64,000 nucleotides of DNA from Pseudomonas fluorescens (GTDB lineage: Bacteria; Pseudomonadota; Gammaproteobacteria; Pseudomonadales; Pseudomonadaceae), in the NCBI RefSeq assembly GCF_902497855.1, contig NZ_CABVHU010000002.1, positions 496,001 to 560,000 of the forward strand, given 5' to 3'. The notes beneath the pieces were generated by a model. That model did no database searches. It had not been told where the DNA came from and worked only from the letters and a program-made list of their open reading frames with translations. Below, piece by piece: positions 36,238 through 47,677 of this stretch. Made by a program: the position numbers and the translations under genes. Each line of letters begins with the position of its first letter. Within the stretch, counting starts at the first letter, position 1.

Positions 36238-37097
36238 CCCATCCGTCGCCTGGCCTGCTGCACCGACCCATTACGCACCGCCCAGCGCAACATCGGCGCA
36301 CTACGATTGACGCTGGCGCGGATCAACGTGCGTTGCAGCGGGCCCTGGTTCACGCCCAGCATGTCGCTGGCCCAGTCCGGCAGCAGGTCAATCCCGGCCT
36401 GCATCATCAAACCGCCAAAAGGCCTGGCCAGGCGGCTGGGGGCAGGAGCGTTCAACAGCAGTCGCAACACTTCCCGACTGCGCTCGTCGCACAGCAGTTG
36501 TGGGCGCATGTGCTCAAGGTAATCGGCAATGTCCTGTCGTGACCGGGGGACATCACATGCGCCCAGGCGCTCTGCGACCATGGCAATTTCGGCGTAATAG
36601 CGATCCTGATCGGCCAGGGACAGCTTCGGATTGCGGTAACGCAGGTGCGCGGCGAGGAAATTGCTGACCTCGGCCACGTGGACCCAGGTCAGCAGCCCGG
36701 GGTCGCTGGCGGCATAAGGCCGGCCGTCAGGGGCGGTGCCGGTCACTTGCAGGTGGATGGTGCGGACTTTCTCGATCAGCCAGTCGGCGTCCTTTCGCGA
36801 ACCGAACGTGGTGCCGGAAATGAATTGCCCGGTACGCCGCAGGCGGCCGAGCATGTCCTGGCGAAAATTCGAATGGTCCCAGACGCCGGCCAGGGCCAGT
36901 GGGTGCAGGGCTTGCAGCATCAGGGCGCTGATGCCGCCGATCAGCATGCTGCTGAAGTCGCCATGCACTTGCCAGCTCACCGAATCGGGTCCGAACAGGC
37001 CGGGGTCGCCCTTGGGGTTTTCCAGGTCGAGCTTGCCCAGGGACAGACCGGTCAGGCTCATGATCTGGGTTTCGATGCGGGTGCGGATGAATTCCAT
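36231..37097 (-). CDS. MpaB-family (DUF2236) oxygenase-like protein
   Basis: 288 residues of the DUF2236 family, which includes the heme-containing latex-clearing and MpaB oxygenases. Visible conserved parts are the GGISALMLQALHPLALAGV segment, RTGQFISGTTFGSR with TWVHVAEVSNFL (the histidine expected near heme), and DRYYAEIAMVAERLG. Substrate unknown. The last codons run into a REP arm that provides the stop codon. Confidence 0.85.
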   Translation of the reverse strand: MEFIRTRIETQIMSLTGLSLGKLDLENPKGDPGLFGPDSVSWQVHGDFSSMLIGGISALMLQALHPLALAGVWDHSNFRQDMLGRLRRTGQFISGTTFGSRKDADWLIEKVRTIHLQVTGTAPDGRPYAASDPGLLTWVHVAEVSNFLAAHLRYRNPKLSLADQDRYYAEIAMVAERLGACDVPRSRQDIADYLEHMRPQLLCDERSREVLRLLLNAPAPSRLARPFGGLMMQAGIDLLPDWASDMLGVNQGPLQRTLIRASVNRSAPMLRWAVRNGSVQQARRRMGL

Positions 37098-37142
37098 GGC
37101 GACTCGGTGGGGGAAGATCTGGCGCGGGGCTGATGCGCCCCC

Positions 37143-37235
37143 CTGTAGGAGCTGGCTTGCCAGCGAAAGCGGTGTATCAGTTCATACATGTGTCGACTGA
37201 CACACCGCCTTCGCTGGCAAGCCAGCTCCTACAAG
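37143..37235. repeat. REP doublet (REPIN), GTAGGAGCTGGC type
   Basis: CTGTAGGAGCTGGCTTGCC and the matching right arm GGCAAGCCAGCTCCTACA between the acs stop and the oxygenase gene start. The spacer contains TGTGTCGACTGACACACCGC, shared with other doublets of this class. Confidence 0.92.
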
Positions 37236-37249
37236 GGCCCGCGCACACC

Positions 37250-39187
<1,938 letters not shown>

Positions 39188-39237
39188 GACGGTTCCTTAT
39201 TCTTGTTTGGCGACAAGAGGGGAGCTACACGACCCTC

Positions 39238-39413
39238 GTAGGAGCTGGCTTGCCAGCGAAGGCGGTGTGTCATTCAACATGTGTGTCGACTGATACGCCG
39301 CTTTCGCTGGCAAGCCAGCTCCTACAAGGTTAGCTTGCCAGCGAAGGCGGTGTATCATTCAACAAATGTGTCGACTGATACGCCGCTTCGCTGGCAAACC
39401 AGCTCCTACAAGG
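39238..39413. repeat. Tandem REPIN: one full and one 5'-truncated copy
   Basis: A full GTAGGAGCTGGC-type doublet (39238-39329) is followed at once by a second copy (39330-39413) that lacks about the first 12 nt of its left arm. The two share most of the spacer (GGCGGTGTRTCATTCAAC, then TGTGTCGACTGATACGCCGC), so this looks like a local duplication. It sits between pgi and acs. Confidence 0.92.
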
Positions 39414-39425
39414 AATGGCGTCGGA

Positions 39426-41090
39426 TCACCCGCGGTGACGACCGCGGAAGTAGTTGATCAGGCCTTGGGTGGAAGCATCGTCAGCCGGGGTTTCTTCTTT
39501 GCCGACCAGGCGGTTGTAGACGCCTTTGCCCAGCTCCTTGCCCAGCTCCACGCCCCACTGGTCGAAGGCGTTGATACCCCAGACCACGCTTTGCACGAAG
39601 ACTTTGTGTTCGTACATCGCCACCAGCGCGCCGAGACGACGCGGGCTGATGCGCTCGACCACCAAGGTGTTGCTCGGACGGTTGCCCGGAATCACCTTGT
39701 GCGGTGCGATTTTCTGCACCTCTTCTTCACTCACGCCCTTGTCACGCAATTCGGCTTCTGCCTCGGTGCGGTTCTTGCCGAGCATCAGCGCCTGGCTTTG
39801 CGACAGGCAGTTGGCGTACAGCCACTGGTGGTGGTCGGACACCGGGTTGAAGCTGACGATCGGCACGATGAAGTCGGCCGGGATCAGTTGGGTGCCCTGG
39901 TGTAGCAATTGGTGATAAGCGTGCTGACCGTTGCAACCTACGCCACCCCAGATCACCGGACCGGTGTCGGTGGACACGGGAGTGCCGTCCTGACGCACGC
40001 TCTTGCCGTTGGATTCCATGTCCAGCTGTTGCAGGTGTTTGGTGATGTTGCGCAGGTAGTGGTCGTACGGCAGGATCGCATGGCTCTGCGCGCCCCAGAA
40101 GTTGCCGTACCAGACGCCGAGCAACGCCAGCAGCACCGGCATGTTCTGATCGAATGGCGCGCTCTGGAAGTGCTGGTCCATGGTGTAGGCACCGGACAGC
40201 AGTTCCTTGAAGTTCGACATGCCGATGGCCAGGGCAATCGGCAGGCCGATGGCGGACCACAGCGAGTAACGCCCGCCGACCCAATCCCACATCGGGAAGA
40301 TGTTTTCTTCACGGATACCGAACGCCACGGCCGCCGCGTTGTTGCTGGAGACGGCAATGAAGTGACGATACAGCTCGGCTTCCGAGCCACCTTGAGCCAG
40401 GTACCAGGCACGCGCGGCCTGAGCATTCTTCAGGGTTTCGAGGGTGTTGAAGGATTTCGACGAGACGATGAACAGCGTGGTCTCGGCGCGCAGCTTCATG
40501 GTCAGTTCGTGAAATTCGGTGCCATCGATGTTCGCCAGGTAATGGCAGCGTACGCCTTTCTGCGCGTAGGACAGCAGCGCTTCGGAGACCAGCTCCGGGC
40601 CGAGGAAGGAGCCCCCGATGCCGATGTTCACCACGTCAGTGATCGGCTTCTCGGTGTAACCACGCCACAGACCATCGTGAATACGGCCCACAAGGTCGGT
40701 AATCTGGTTCAGTACCTTGTGCACTTCCGGCATTACGTTGACGCCGTTGACCGACAGCTTGTCGCCCACCGGGCGGCGCAGGGCGGTGTGCAAGGCCGGA
40801 CGACCTTCCGATGAGTTGACGATTTCGCCGTCGAACAGCGCTTTGATCGCGCCCTGGAGGTCGACTTCGTTGGCCAGGCCCACCAGCAGATCGCGGGTCT
40901 GGGCGTTGATCAGGTTCTTCGAATAGTCGAGAAACAGACCACAGCTGCTGAGGGTGAATTGAGTAAAGCGCTGCGGATCGGCATTGAAGGCTTCGCGCAT
41001 GCTGAAATCCTGCATGGCTTGGCGGTGATCTTTCAACGCTTGCCAGGCGGGCAGAGCGGTCACATCGTGAGGAGTGCGGTAGTACGCCAT
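39426..41090 (-). CDS. pgi: Glucose-6-phosphate isomerase
   Basis: 554-residue enzyme interconverting glucose-6-P and fructose-6-P. Family signatures [17 protein letters not shown] (near residue 153) and the C-terminal [13 protein letters not shown] are present; SSKSFNT contributes to the phosphate site. [11 protein letters not shown] is a normal start. pgi precedes acs on the same strand. Confidence 0.96.
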   Translation of the reverse strand: MAYYRTPHDVTALPAWQALKDHRQAMQDFSMREAFNADPQRFTQFTLSSCGLFLDYSKNLINAQTRDLLVGLANEVDLQGAIKALFDGEIVNSSEGRPALHTALRRPVGDKLSVNGVNVMPEVHKVLNQITDLVGRIHDGLWRGYTEKPITDVVNIGIGGSFLGPELVSEALLSYAQKGVRCHYLANIDGTEFHELTMKLRAETTLFIVSSKSFNTLETLKNAQAARAWYLAQGGSEAELYRHFIAVSSNNAAAVAFGIREENIFPMWDWVGGRYSLWSAIGLPIALAIGMSNFKELLSGAYTMDQHFQSAPFDQNMPVLLALLGVWYGNFWGAQSHAILPYDHYLRNITKHLQQLDMESNGKSVRQDGTPVSTDTGPVIWGGVGCNGQHAYHQLLHQGTQLIPADFIVPIVSFNPVSDHHQWLYANCLSQSQALMLGKNRTEAEAELRDKGVSEEEVQKIAPHKVIPGNRPSNTLVVERISPRRLGALVAMYEHKVFVQSVVWGINAFDQWGVELGKELGKGVYNRLVGKEETPADDASTQGLINYFRGRHRG

Positions 41091-41394
41091 CGCTGCGGGT
41101 TTCCTTTTTACTTGAACGGCCTTTTGAACACTAAAAATCCCGGAGCGCTGTGGGTGGGCGGTCCGGTCAACTGCGTCGACACGATTTCATGGCGCAGGGC
41201 GAATACAGTAACTCCCGCGCGGTGATCTGTCTTGACTTTGTCTGACCTGTTTCCGGTACTTTTTTGACATCGAACCGGGAATAGTCCGACAGGCGGAGGA
41301 GGAAGCAGGACTCGGTTCGATCAATCGGACCGGACCGGCAACATGATCGAAGGTATCGAAGGCAGGAATACGGTTTTGAAATTGCCGCAGACCC
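41091..41394. other. Intergenic region upstream of pgi; no panD
   Basis: About 300 nt between the pgi start and the REPIN behind panC. No convincing coding sequence is present on either strand, and in particular nothing resembling aspartate decarboxylase PanD, which occupies this place in P. aeruginosa. It presumably holds the pgi promoter; I could not assign a clear -35/-10 pair. Confidence 0.6.
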
Positions 41395-41487
41395 CTGTAG
41401 GAGCTGGCTTGCCAGCGAAGACGGTGGGTCAGTGAATACATATGTCGACTGACACGGCGCCTTCGCTGGCAAGCCAGCTCCTACAGG
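41395..41487. repeat. REP doublet (REPIN), GTAGGAGCTGGC type
   Basis: CTGTAGGAGCTGGCTTGCC and its complementary right arm, with the class spacer TATGTCGACTGACACGGCGC, ending 12 nt before the panC stop. Confidence 0.92.
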
Positions 41488-41499
41488 GGGGGCGGTGTT

Positions 41500-42360
41500 T
41501 TATGCGGGGGCGTCGAGGTTCAGGTGCAGGTTGTCGATCAACCGCGTGGTGCCGAGGAACGCCGCCGCCAGAATCACCAGGTCCCGATCCTGCGCAGTCG
41601 CCGGGCGCAAGGTCTTGGCGTGGCGAATTTCCAGGTAATCCGGGCGCAGGCCAGCCGCTTCCAGCTGCTGGAGCTGCGCCGAGATCAACGCCGGGAAATC
41701 GCGGTCGCCTTGTTTGATGGCTTCGGCAATCGCCGACAGCGTGCGATACACAATCGGCGCAACCGCCCGCTGCTCTTCGCTGAGGAAACCATTGCGCGAC
41801 GACAGCGCCAGGCCATCGGCCGCGCGCACGGTCGGTTCACCAATGATCTGGATCGGCATGTTCAGGTCATGGACCAGGGATTTGATCACCGCCAGTTGCT
41901 GGAAGTCTTTCTGACCGAAGATCGCCAGATCCGGCTGGACCATGTTGAACAACTTGCTGACGACCGTCGCCACCCCTTCGAAATGCCCGGGACGGCTGGC
42001 GCCGCACAAACCTTCGGAGAGTTGCGGAACACTGACCCGGGTCTGGCCGGCGGTGCCCTCTGGGTACATTTCTTCGACAGATGGCGCGAACAGCAAATGG
42101 CAACCGGCCTGGAGCAGTTTTTCCTGGTCGGCGGCGAGGGTGCGGGGGTATTTGTCGAGGTCTTCGCCGGCGCCGAATTGCAGCGGATTGACGAAAATGC
42201 TCGCGACGACGAAATCCACCCGTTGGGTGGCCTTGGTAATCAGCGCGACATGACCGCTGTGCAGGTTACCCATGGTCGGCACGAAGCCGATGCGCTTGCC
42301 TTCGCCGCGGGCACGGGCCACGGCGGCCCGCAGTTCGCGTACGGTTTTGACGGTGTTCAT
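41500..42360 (-). CDS. panC: Pantothenate synthetase PanC
   Basis: 286-residue ligase joining pantoate and beta-alanine. Nucleotidyltransferase motifs [15 protein letters not shown] and [19 protein letters not shown] and SSRNGFLS are all present. It overlaps panB by 4 nt (ATGA). The beta-alanine supplier panD is not next to it. Confidence 0.96.
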   Translation of the reverse strand: MNTVKTVRELRAAVARARGEGKRIGFVPTMGNLHSGHVALITKATQRVDFVVASIFVNPLQFGAGEDLDKYPRTLAADQEKLLQAGCHLLFAPSVEEMYPEGTAGQTRVSVPQLSEGLCGASRPGHFEGVATVVSKLFNMVQPDLAIFGQKDFQQLAVIKSLVHDLNMPIQIIGEPTVRAADGLALSSRNGFLSEEQRAVAPIVYRTLSAIAEAIKQGDRDFPALISAQLQQLEAAGLRPDYLEIRHAKTLRPATAQDRDLVILAAAFLGTTRLIDNLHLNLDAPA

Positions 42361-43157
42361 GCAGAGAATCCGTGTTCGATACCTGGAAAAGAAGCCGCTT
42401 TGACTTCAGTGACGTAAGCGCTCAAGGCCGCGTGAATGCTGGTTTGGCCAGTCATGAAGTTCTTCACGAACTTTGGCACGCGGCCGGTGATGGACAGCCC
42501 CAGCATGTCGTGCAGAACCAGCACCTGGCCATCGGTGCCGCTGCCGGCACCGATGCCGATCACCGGGATCTTCACCGCCTGGGAAATTTCTACGGCCAGT
42601 TCACTGGGCACGCATTCGAGCAGCAGCATTGCCGCGCCGGCCTGTTCGAGGGAGATCGCGTCGGCACGCATCTGCCGCGCCTGGTTTTCGTTGCGGCCCT
42701 GGACTTTGTAACCGCCAAGGATGTTCACCGATTGCGGCGTCAGCCCCATATGCGCGCATACCGGAATGCCGCGCTCAGCCAGCAGGCGGATCGAGTCCGC
42801 GAGCCACAAGGCACCTTCGACCTTGACCATATGCGCACCGGCCTGCATCAACAGCGCGCTGTTGGTCATGGCTTGTTCGGTAGTGGCGTAAGCCATGAAG
42901 GGCAGGTCGGCAAGAATCAACGCATCGGCGTTGCCGCGTTTGACGGCTGCCACGTGATAAGCCATTTCAGCGGTGGTGACCGGCAGGGTGCTGTCGTGAC
43001 CCTGCAAAACCATGCCGAGGGAGTCGCCCACCAGCAGCACTTCGACACCCGCTTCATTGCAAGCGTGGGCGAAAGTGGCGTCATAGCAGGTCAGCATGGT
43101 GATCTTCTCACCTTTTTGCTTGAGACCTTGCAGCGTGGTCAGGGTGATGGCTGGCAT
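42357..43157 (-). CDS. panB: Ketopantoate hydroxymethyltransferase PanB
   Basis: 266-residue enzyme adding a one-carbon unit to ketoisovalerate in pantothenate synthesis. Motifs [36 protein letters not shown] and [21 protein letters not shown] are typical. It is cotranscribed with panC. Confidence 0.96.
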   Translation of the reverse strand: MPAITLTTLQGLKQKGEKITMLTCYDATFAHACNEAGVEVLLVGDSLGMVLQGHDSTLPVTTAEMAYHVAAVKRGNADALILADLPFMAYATTEQAMTNSALLMQAGAHMVKVEGALWLADSIRLLAERGIPVCAHMGLTPQSVNILGGYKVQGRNENQARQMRADAISLEQAGAAMLLLECVPSELAVEISQAVKIPVIGIGAGSGTDGQVLVLHDMLGLSITGRVPKFVKNFMTGQTSIHAALSAYVTEVKAASFPGIEHGFSA

Positions 43158-43424
43158 GAAAAGTTCCTCATTCAGGCGCTGTGGAAACTACTGCGAGTAA
43201 CGCGCGTGATTCTTCGTTAAATACAGGCGCACGGTCTGTTGTCGTGCTTTGAAGGCCTGGATTGCGCCCTTTAACGCCGTATTGGCGGCAGCGGGACGCC
43301 TATAGTCGTGAGGAGAACTCGGGAAGTCAATTGGGTGTGTTACCGCGTTGTTACGTGTGGGGTGTTACCGGGGAGGACTGATGCGTTTCAGCAGGCGCAG
43401 GTCTTGTATAAGACACAAACCCCC
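43158..43424. other. Intergenic region upstream of panB with three GTTAC repeats
   Basis: Presumed promoter region of panBC. On the + strand GTTAC occurs at 43339-43343, 43350-43354 and 43364-43368 within 30 nt, two of them as GTGTTACC. No matching sigma-54 element was found on the minus strand. No convincing gene. Confidence 0.5.
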
Positions 43425-43518
43425 CTGTGGGAGCGAGCCTGCTCGCGAATGCGGTGTGTCAGTCAACAGGTGTGCTGAATGACACACCGCATTCGCGAGC
43501 AGGCTCGCTCCCACAAGG
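43425..43518. repeat. REP doublet (REPIN), GTGGGAGCGAGC type
   Basis: CTGTGGGAGCGAGCCTGCTC and its complementary right arm, inner arms GCGAATGCGGTGTGTCA and TGACACACCGCATTCGC, lying 8 nt from the folK stop. Confidence 0.93.
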
Positions 43519-43526
43519 GATCTGCG

Positions 43527-44012
43527 TCAATTTTGGGGGAGGCGTTCCAGGCCGACGAACGGGCAGGCAGCGAGCAATTCCGGGAGTGTGCGGCCATCGG
43601 CCAGACGCAAGTCCGCTGGCGCCAGTTCGGCCAGGGGATACAGGACGAAAGCCCGTTCCTGCAGATGGTAATGAGGGACCTTGAGGCGAGGCTCGTCGAT
43701 CAGCCGATCACCGAACAGCACAATGTCGAGGTCCAGCGTACGGGGCCCCCAACGTTCCAGGCGCTCGCGGCCCTGGCCATTTTCGATCGCTTGCAGCGCA
43801 TCCAGCAGCTCCAGCGGTGGCAGCGTGCTATCGAGGGCGGCTACCGCGTTGGTGTATCGCGGTTGACCGGGCAGCAGCGAATCGCTTTGATAAAACGCGG
43901 AAACCCCGACCAGTTCGGTCTGCGGCAACTGCGCCAGCCCATCGATCGCGCTGCGCAATTGTTCGGCGGGGTCAGCCAGGTTGCTGCCCATGCCGATGTA
44001 GATGCGTTCCAT
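43527..44012 (-). CDS. folK: HPPK: 6-hydroxymethyl-dihydropterin pyrophosphokinase
   Basis: 161-residue folate-pathway kinase. It shows the N-terminal YIGMGSNLADP, the RWGPRTLDLDIVLFG signature and PHYHLQERAFVLYPL. It begins 3 nt after the pcnB stop, the usual pcnB-folK operon. Confidence 0.95.
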   Translation of the reverse strand: MERIYIGMGSNLADPAEQLRSAIDGLAQLPQTELVGVSAFYQSDSLLPGQPRYTNAVAALDSTLPPLELLDALQAIENGQGRERLERWGPRTLDLDIVLFGDRLIDEPRLKVPHYHLQERAFVLYPLAELAPADLRLADGRTLPELLAACPFVGLERLPQN

Positions 44013-44015
44013 GGC

Positions 44016-45416
44016 TTACTCGCCCGGGGCGCTCGGTGCGCCGGCTGCGCGTTTGCGCTTGGCGCCACCGCTGCGGCGACGTTTGCGCGGAGCGCCAGTA
44101 CCGTCGTCCTTGCCGCTTAGGTCGCGGATCATGTCCCGCCGTTCGCTGTCGTTGGCGTCCTGATAGTCCGTCCACCATTCGCCCAGGCCATCGGTCTGCT
44201 CGCCGGCGCTTTCGCGCAGCAGCAGGAAGTCGTAACCGGCGCGGAAGCGTGGATTGTCCAGCAACAGGTCGGCACGTTTGCCGCTGCGGCGGGGCAGGCG
44301 CTCCTGCATGTCCCAGATCTCGCGGATCGGCATGGTAAAGCGTTTCGGAATCGCGATCCGCTGGCACTGTTCGGCAATCAGCTCATGGGCCGCTTCCTGC
44401 ATGGCCGGAATGGGCGGCATGCCACGTTCCTGCAAACGCAGGACTCGCGCCGGCAGGGCCGGCCAGAGCAGGGCTGCAAACAGGAACGCCGGGGTCACCG
44501 GTTTGTTCTGCTTGATCCGCAGGTCCGTATTGACCAAGGCTTCACTGATCAGCGTGTGGGTGTACGTCGGGTTGTATTCCAGCGCTTCGGCACTGGCCGG
44601 GAACAGCGGATCGAACAACTGCAGGTCGACCAGCATCTCGAAGGTGTCCGCGGCATGGCCGGAGAGGAACAACTTGAGGACTTCTTCGAACAGACGGGCC
44701 GACGGAATCTCGCGCAGCATCGGCGCCAGTTCACGAATGGGCGCGGCACTGTGTTTTTCGATGCCGAAATTCAGCTTGGCGGCAAAACGAACGGCCCGCA
44801 ACATCCGCACCGGGTCTTCCTGGTAGCGTTGCTTCGGGTCGCCAATCAGGCGGATCAAATGATTGCGGATGTCGTGTACGCCATTGGCGTAATCGAGAAT
44901 GCGCTCGCTGACAGGATCGTAGTACAGGGCGTTGATGGTGAAGTCGCGGCGCTGCGCGTCCTCTTCCAGCGTGCCGTAGACATTGTCGCGCAGGATGCGT
45001 CCGCTCTCGTTGCGAGAAGACTGGTTGCTGTCTTCTTCCTCGTCGTTTTGCGGATGATTGGCACGGAAGGTCGCGACTTCGATGATTTCGCGGCCAAAGT
45101 GGATGTGCACCAGTTTGAATCGACGCCCGATGATCCGCGCATTGCGGAATTCGGCCCGGACCTGTTCAGGTGTGGCACTGGTGGCAACGTCGAAGTCTTT
45201 TGGCGTGATGCCCAGCAGCATGTCGCGCACGCAACCACCGACCAGATAAGCCTGGTAACCGGCGTTCTGCAGGCGTTCGACGATATTCACCGCGTAACGG
45301 CTGAACTGCGCCTTTTGCAGCGAATGTTGACCGCTGTTGAGCACTTCAGGCGTGCTGCGAATGTGTTGCGTATGACGCTTGGGAGAACGGAATGACTGGA
45401 ACAGCTTCTTCAGCAT
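44016..45416 (-). CDS. pcnB: Poly(A) polymerase I PcnB
   Basis: 466-residue nucleotidyltransferase that adds 3' poly(A) tails to RNA and promotes decay. The catalytic site is LVGGCVRDMLLGITPKDFDVATSA (GG and DxD); the RNA-binding part has RRDFTINALYYD. The C-terminus is a basic tail (RKRRRSGGAKRKRAAG). The ATG at 45416 starts MLKKLFQSF; a GTG at 45425 would add three residues. Confidence 0.95.
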   Translation of the reverse strand: MLKKLFQSFRSPKRHTQHIRSTPEVLNSGQHSLQKAQFSRYAVNIVERLQNAGYQAYLVGGCVRDMLLGITPKDFDVATSATPEQVRAEFRNARIIGRRFKLVHIHFGREIIEVATFRANHPQNDEEEDSNQSSRNESGRILRDNVYGTLEEDAQRRDFTINALYYDPVSERILDYANGVHDIRNHLIRLIGDPKQRYQEDPVRMLRAVRFAAKLNFGIEKHSAAPIRELAPMLREIPSARLFEEVLKLFLSGHAADTFEMLVDLQLFDPLFPASAEALEYNPTYTHTLISEALVNTDLRIKQNKPVTPAFLFAALLWPALPARVLRLQERGMPPIPAMQEAAHELIAEQCQRIAIPKRFTMPIREIWDMQERLPRRSGKRADLLLDNPRFRAGYDFLLLRESAGEQTDGLGEWWTDYQDANDSERRDMIRDLSGKDDGTGAPRKRRRSGGAKRKRAAGAPSAPGE

Positions 45417-45518
45417 GGGATGCACTGTTTGAAGGAATGTTCGGCCATAACGAAGAATGACCGCATGATGGGCGGGGATTCTAGCATTTAGTCGGGGGAT
45501 GGTGTAGGAGACAGCAGA

Positions 45519-45620
45519 TGTAGGAGCGAGCTTGCTCGCGAAAAACGTGAACGATAACGCGTTAAATCAGATACCCAGTGGTGTCCTCAGGTTTTTCGCG
45601 AGCAAGCTCGCTCCTACAGG
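45519..45620. repeat. REP doublet (REPIN), GTAGGAGCGAGC type
   Basis: TGTAGGAGCGAGCTTGCTCG and right arm CGAGCAAGCTCGCTCCTACA, with an unrelated AT-richer spacer. It lies between pcnB and the crcZ terminator, so it would be at the 5' side of pcnB mRNA made by read-through from crcZ. Confidence 0.92.
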
Positions 45621-45650
45621 AAGCGGGGTGGAGGGGATGTTGAATCGCGG

Positions 45651-45677
45651 AAACTACAAGGGGAGCCGAAGCTCCCC
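45651..45677 (-). terminator. Terminator of crcZ
   Basis: On the minus strand GGGGAGC-TTCG-GCTCCCC is followed by TTGTAGTTT. A stable UUCG hairpin with a broken U-run; some read-through to pcnB is likely. Confidence 0.75.
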
Positions 45678-46020
45678 AAGAAAGTAGTTGCATGCTCTAT
45701 TTTTATTTTTGATTCGGGCTTCTTGTTTTTGTTGAGTGCCCTCGCCATGAAGTTTTTCCTTCATGACCCTCCCAATCGGGAGCCAAGAGCAAACGGATTG
45801 CTTTGGTCGCTGTGTTGCAGTGATCTTGCGATCCAACCAGTTCAGGCACTGTCTGAAGACAGTTTTTATTGTTCTCGGCCTGGTCGTGGGGCATGCCCCA
45901 AATACAACGCCTCTCCAAAAGAATCAGTTAGCTGCGCCTCTCGCCGTCTTGTTTTTATTGTGCGTGAGTCGATTCGTCTTATTTTTATTGTCTTGTGCAT
46001 TGCTTGTTATTGTTCTTGTA
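45651..46020 (-). ncRNA. crcZ: CrcZ, Hfq/Crc-sequestering small RNA
   Basis: About 370 nt between cbrB and pcnB, the known site of crcZ in Pseudomonas, on the same strand as both. Read on the minus strand it contains six A-rich AAnAAnAA-type motifs: near 46003-46018 (AAGAACAATAACAAG), 45978-45995, 45948-45960, 45863-45875 (AACAATAAAAA), 45720-45734 (CAACAAAAACAAGAA) and 45699-45710. These are the Hfq/Crc decoy elements that relieve catabolite repression. It starts behind a sigma-54 promoter and ends at a UUCG hairpin. No protein is encoded. Exact ends are inferred. Confidence 0.88.
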
Positions 46021-46030
46021 CCAAACATAT

Positions 46031-46046
46031 AGCAGGGTGCGTGCCA
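46031..46046 (-). promoter_or_regulatory. Sigma-54 promoter of crcZ
   Basis: On the minus strand TGGCACGCACCCTGCT has GG and GC 10 nt apart and a full TGGCACG -24 box. The predicted start is near 46020, just before the first A-rich motif. CbrB is the expected activator. Confidence 0.85.
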
Positions 46047-46106
46047 ACTTTTGTGAGGCCCAGCAAAACAAGGGGTTAGGTGCTCTGGACGGGTTTTTCG
46101 AGGCCC

Positions 46107-46140
46107 AAAAAAACCGGGGCTTCGTTACCGTAAGCCCCGG
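46107..46140 (-). terminator. Terminator of cbrB
   Basis: On the minus strand CCGGGGCTT and AAGCCCCGG form a 9-bp stem followed by seven T residues. It separates cbrAB transcription from crcZ. Confidence 0.9.
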
Positions 46141-46196
46141 CTTCTGTTACGTGAGAAAGCTGAGGTAACAGTTTCTTCACGTTTGTCAGGTGTTAC
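46124..46196 (-). promoter_or_regulatory. GTTAC cluster, candidate CbrB activating sites for crcZ
   Basis: GTTAC occurs at 46124-46128, 46146-46150 and 46192-46196, and its inverse at 46165-46169; TGTTAC-N14-GTAACA around 46145-46170 is an inverted repeat. The cluster lies about 80-150 nt upstream of the crcZ sigma-54 promoter, the right place for enhancer sites. Confidence 0.55.
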
Positions 46197-46218
46197 CCGC
46201 ACATCGGACAGCTGCGGT

Positions 46219-47655
46219 TCAGCTCTCGCTGGCCACGCCGGTCTTGCGCCGGGGAATGCCCAGGCGCTGACGGCGCTCCCACAGGCATTTGCGACTGACC
46301 CCGAGTTTGCGGGCCAGCTCGGTTTCGGTCATGTGGTCCTGATGTTCCAGAACGAAGTGCTGGAAGTAGTCTTCCAGTGACAGGTCTTCGGTCGGCTCAT
46401 GGCTGTTGTTCCCGGCGCTGTTACCCTGTTGCGGCGCCAGGCCGATGAAGTCGTCTTCCTCCAGGTCGCTCAGCTCGATGTCGATACCCAGCAGTTCGGC
46501 GGAAATCTCCGGGCTCTCGCACAGGATGACCGCGCGCTCGACGGCATTTTCCAGCTCGCGAACGTTACCCGGCCAGGAGTAGTGACGAATCGCCTGCTCG
46601 GCGTCCGCGGCAAACCTCAGGTCGGTGCGATTGACTCGCGCGCTCTGCCGCGCCAGGAAGGCATTGGCAATTTCGTTGACGTCCGCGCCGCGTTCGCGCA
46701 GGGCCGGCAGTTTCAAGGCGATCACGTGGAGGCGATAGTACAAGTCTTCCCGGAACTGGCCGATCTTCGCCAGGCTCTTGAGGTCCCGGTGAGTCGCAGC
46801 GATCAGGCGTACATCGACCTTCTGCGACTGCACCGAACCCACCCGGCGAATTTCACCTTCCTGCAGCACGCGCAGCAGGCGGGCCTGGGCTTCCAGCGGC
46901 AGTTCGCCGATTTCGTCAAGGAACAGGGTGCCACCATCGGCCGCTTCTACGAGGCCGGCACGCCCGGCGCTGGCGCCGGTGAACGCGCCTTTTTCGTGGC
47001 CGAACAGTTCGGACTCGATCAGGCTTTCCGGAATGGCCGCGCAGTTCACCGAAATCATCGGCGCCTTGGCGCGCCTGGACAGGTTGTGCAGGGCACGCGC
47101 CACCAGTTCTTTACCAGTACCGGACTCGCCCTGGATCAGGACATTGGAGTCGGTTGGCGCGACTTTGCGGATCTTGCTGTACAGATCCTGCATTGGCGGG
47201 CATGAGCCGATGATGCCGATTTCACCGTTGCTGTTGTCGACACCCGGTTTTGCCGCGCCATTGGTGGCTTTGCCGACGACAGGTTCGCCGCTGACCTGCG
47301 CCGATTGCCGGTCACGCAGGATTCGCGCGACGGCCTGGAGCATTTCGTCATGATCGAAAGGCTTGGCGATGTAATCCACCGCGCCCATCTTCATCGAGTC
47401 GACTGCCGAACGCAGGCTGGCGTAGCTGGTCATGATCAGCACCGGAGTGCCCTGGCCGAGTTTGATCAACTCGGTGCCAGGCGCGCCAGGCAGACGCAGG
47501 TCGCTGACGATCAGGTCGAACGTGGGAATGGTGAAGCGTTCTTGTGCTTCCTGCACTGAACCGGCTTCGCTGACCTGGTACTGGTTACGTTCCAGCAGGC
47601 GGCGCAAGGCGGAGCGGATAATTGTTTCGTCTTCGACGATCAAAATGTGCGGCAT
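46219..47655 (-). CDS. cbrB: Sigma-54-dependent response regulator CbrB
   Basis: 478-residue NtrC-family activator controlling carbon/nitrogen balance. It has a receiver domain ([16 protein letters not shown], Asp in VSDLRLPG), AAA+ with [14 protein letters not shown] and the GAFTGA loop, and a C-terminal Fis-type helix-turn-helix ([20 protein letters not shown]). It sits downstream of cbrA and upstream of crcZ, its main target. The gene starts 22 nt after the cbrA stop. Confidence 0.95.
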   Translation of the reverse strand: MPHILIVEDETIIRSALRRLLERNQYQVSEAGSVQEAQERFTIPTFDLIVSDLRLPGAPGTELIKLGQGTPVLIMTSYASLRSAVDSMKMGAVDYIAKPFDHDEMLQAVARILRDRQSAQVSGEPVVGKATNGAAKPGVDNSNGEIGIIGSCPPMQDLYSKIRKVAPTDSNVLIQGESGTGKELVARALHNLSRRAKAPMISVNCAAIPESLIESELFGHEKGAFTGASAGRAGLVEAADGGTLFLDEIGELPLEAQARLLRVLQEGEIRRVGSVQSQKVDVRLIAATHRDLKSLAKIGQFREDLYYRLHVIALKLPALRERGADVNEIANAFLARQSARVNRTDLRFAADAEQAIRHYSWPGNVRELENAVERAVILCESPEISAELLGIDIELSDLEEDDFIGLAPQQGNSAGNNSHEPTEDLSLEDYFQHFVLEHQDHMTETELARKLGVSRKCLWERRQRLGIPRRKTGVASES

Positions 47656-47677
47656 TGATTCGATACTCTCGACGGTC

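Noticed and set aside
39188..39237. Sigma-54 promoter upstream of acs
   Set aside because: No GG-N10-GC arrangement is present on the minus strand in the unique 50 nt before acs.
43381..43482. Possible 33-residue cationic peptide with a strong GGGGAGG ribosome site, ending inside a REPIN
   Set aside because: About half of the frame is REP sequence, and no similar small protein is recognised; the ribosome site alone is not enough.
45723..46079. 118-residue open frame across crcZ
   Set aside because: It is antisense to the small RNA, has low-complexity T-rich coding and no ribosome site; crcZ explains the region.
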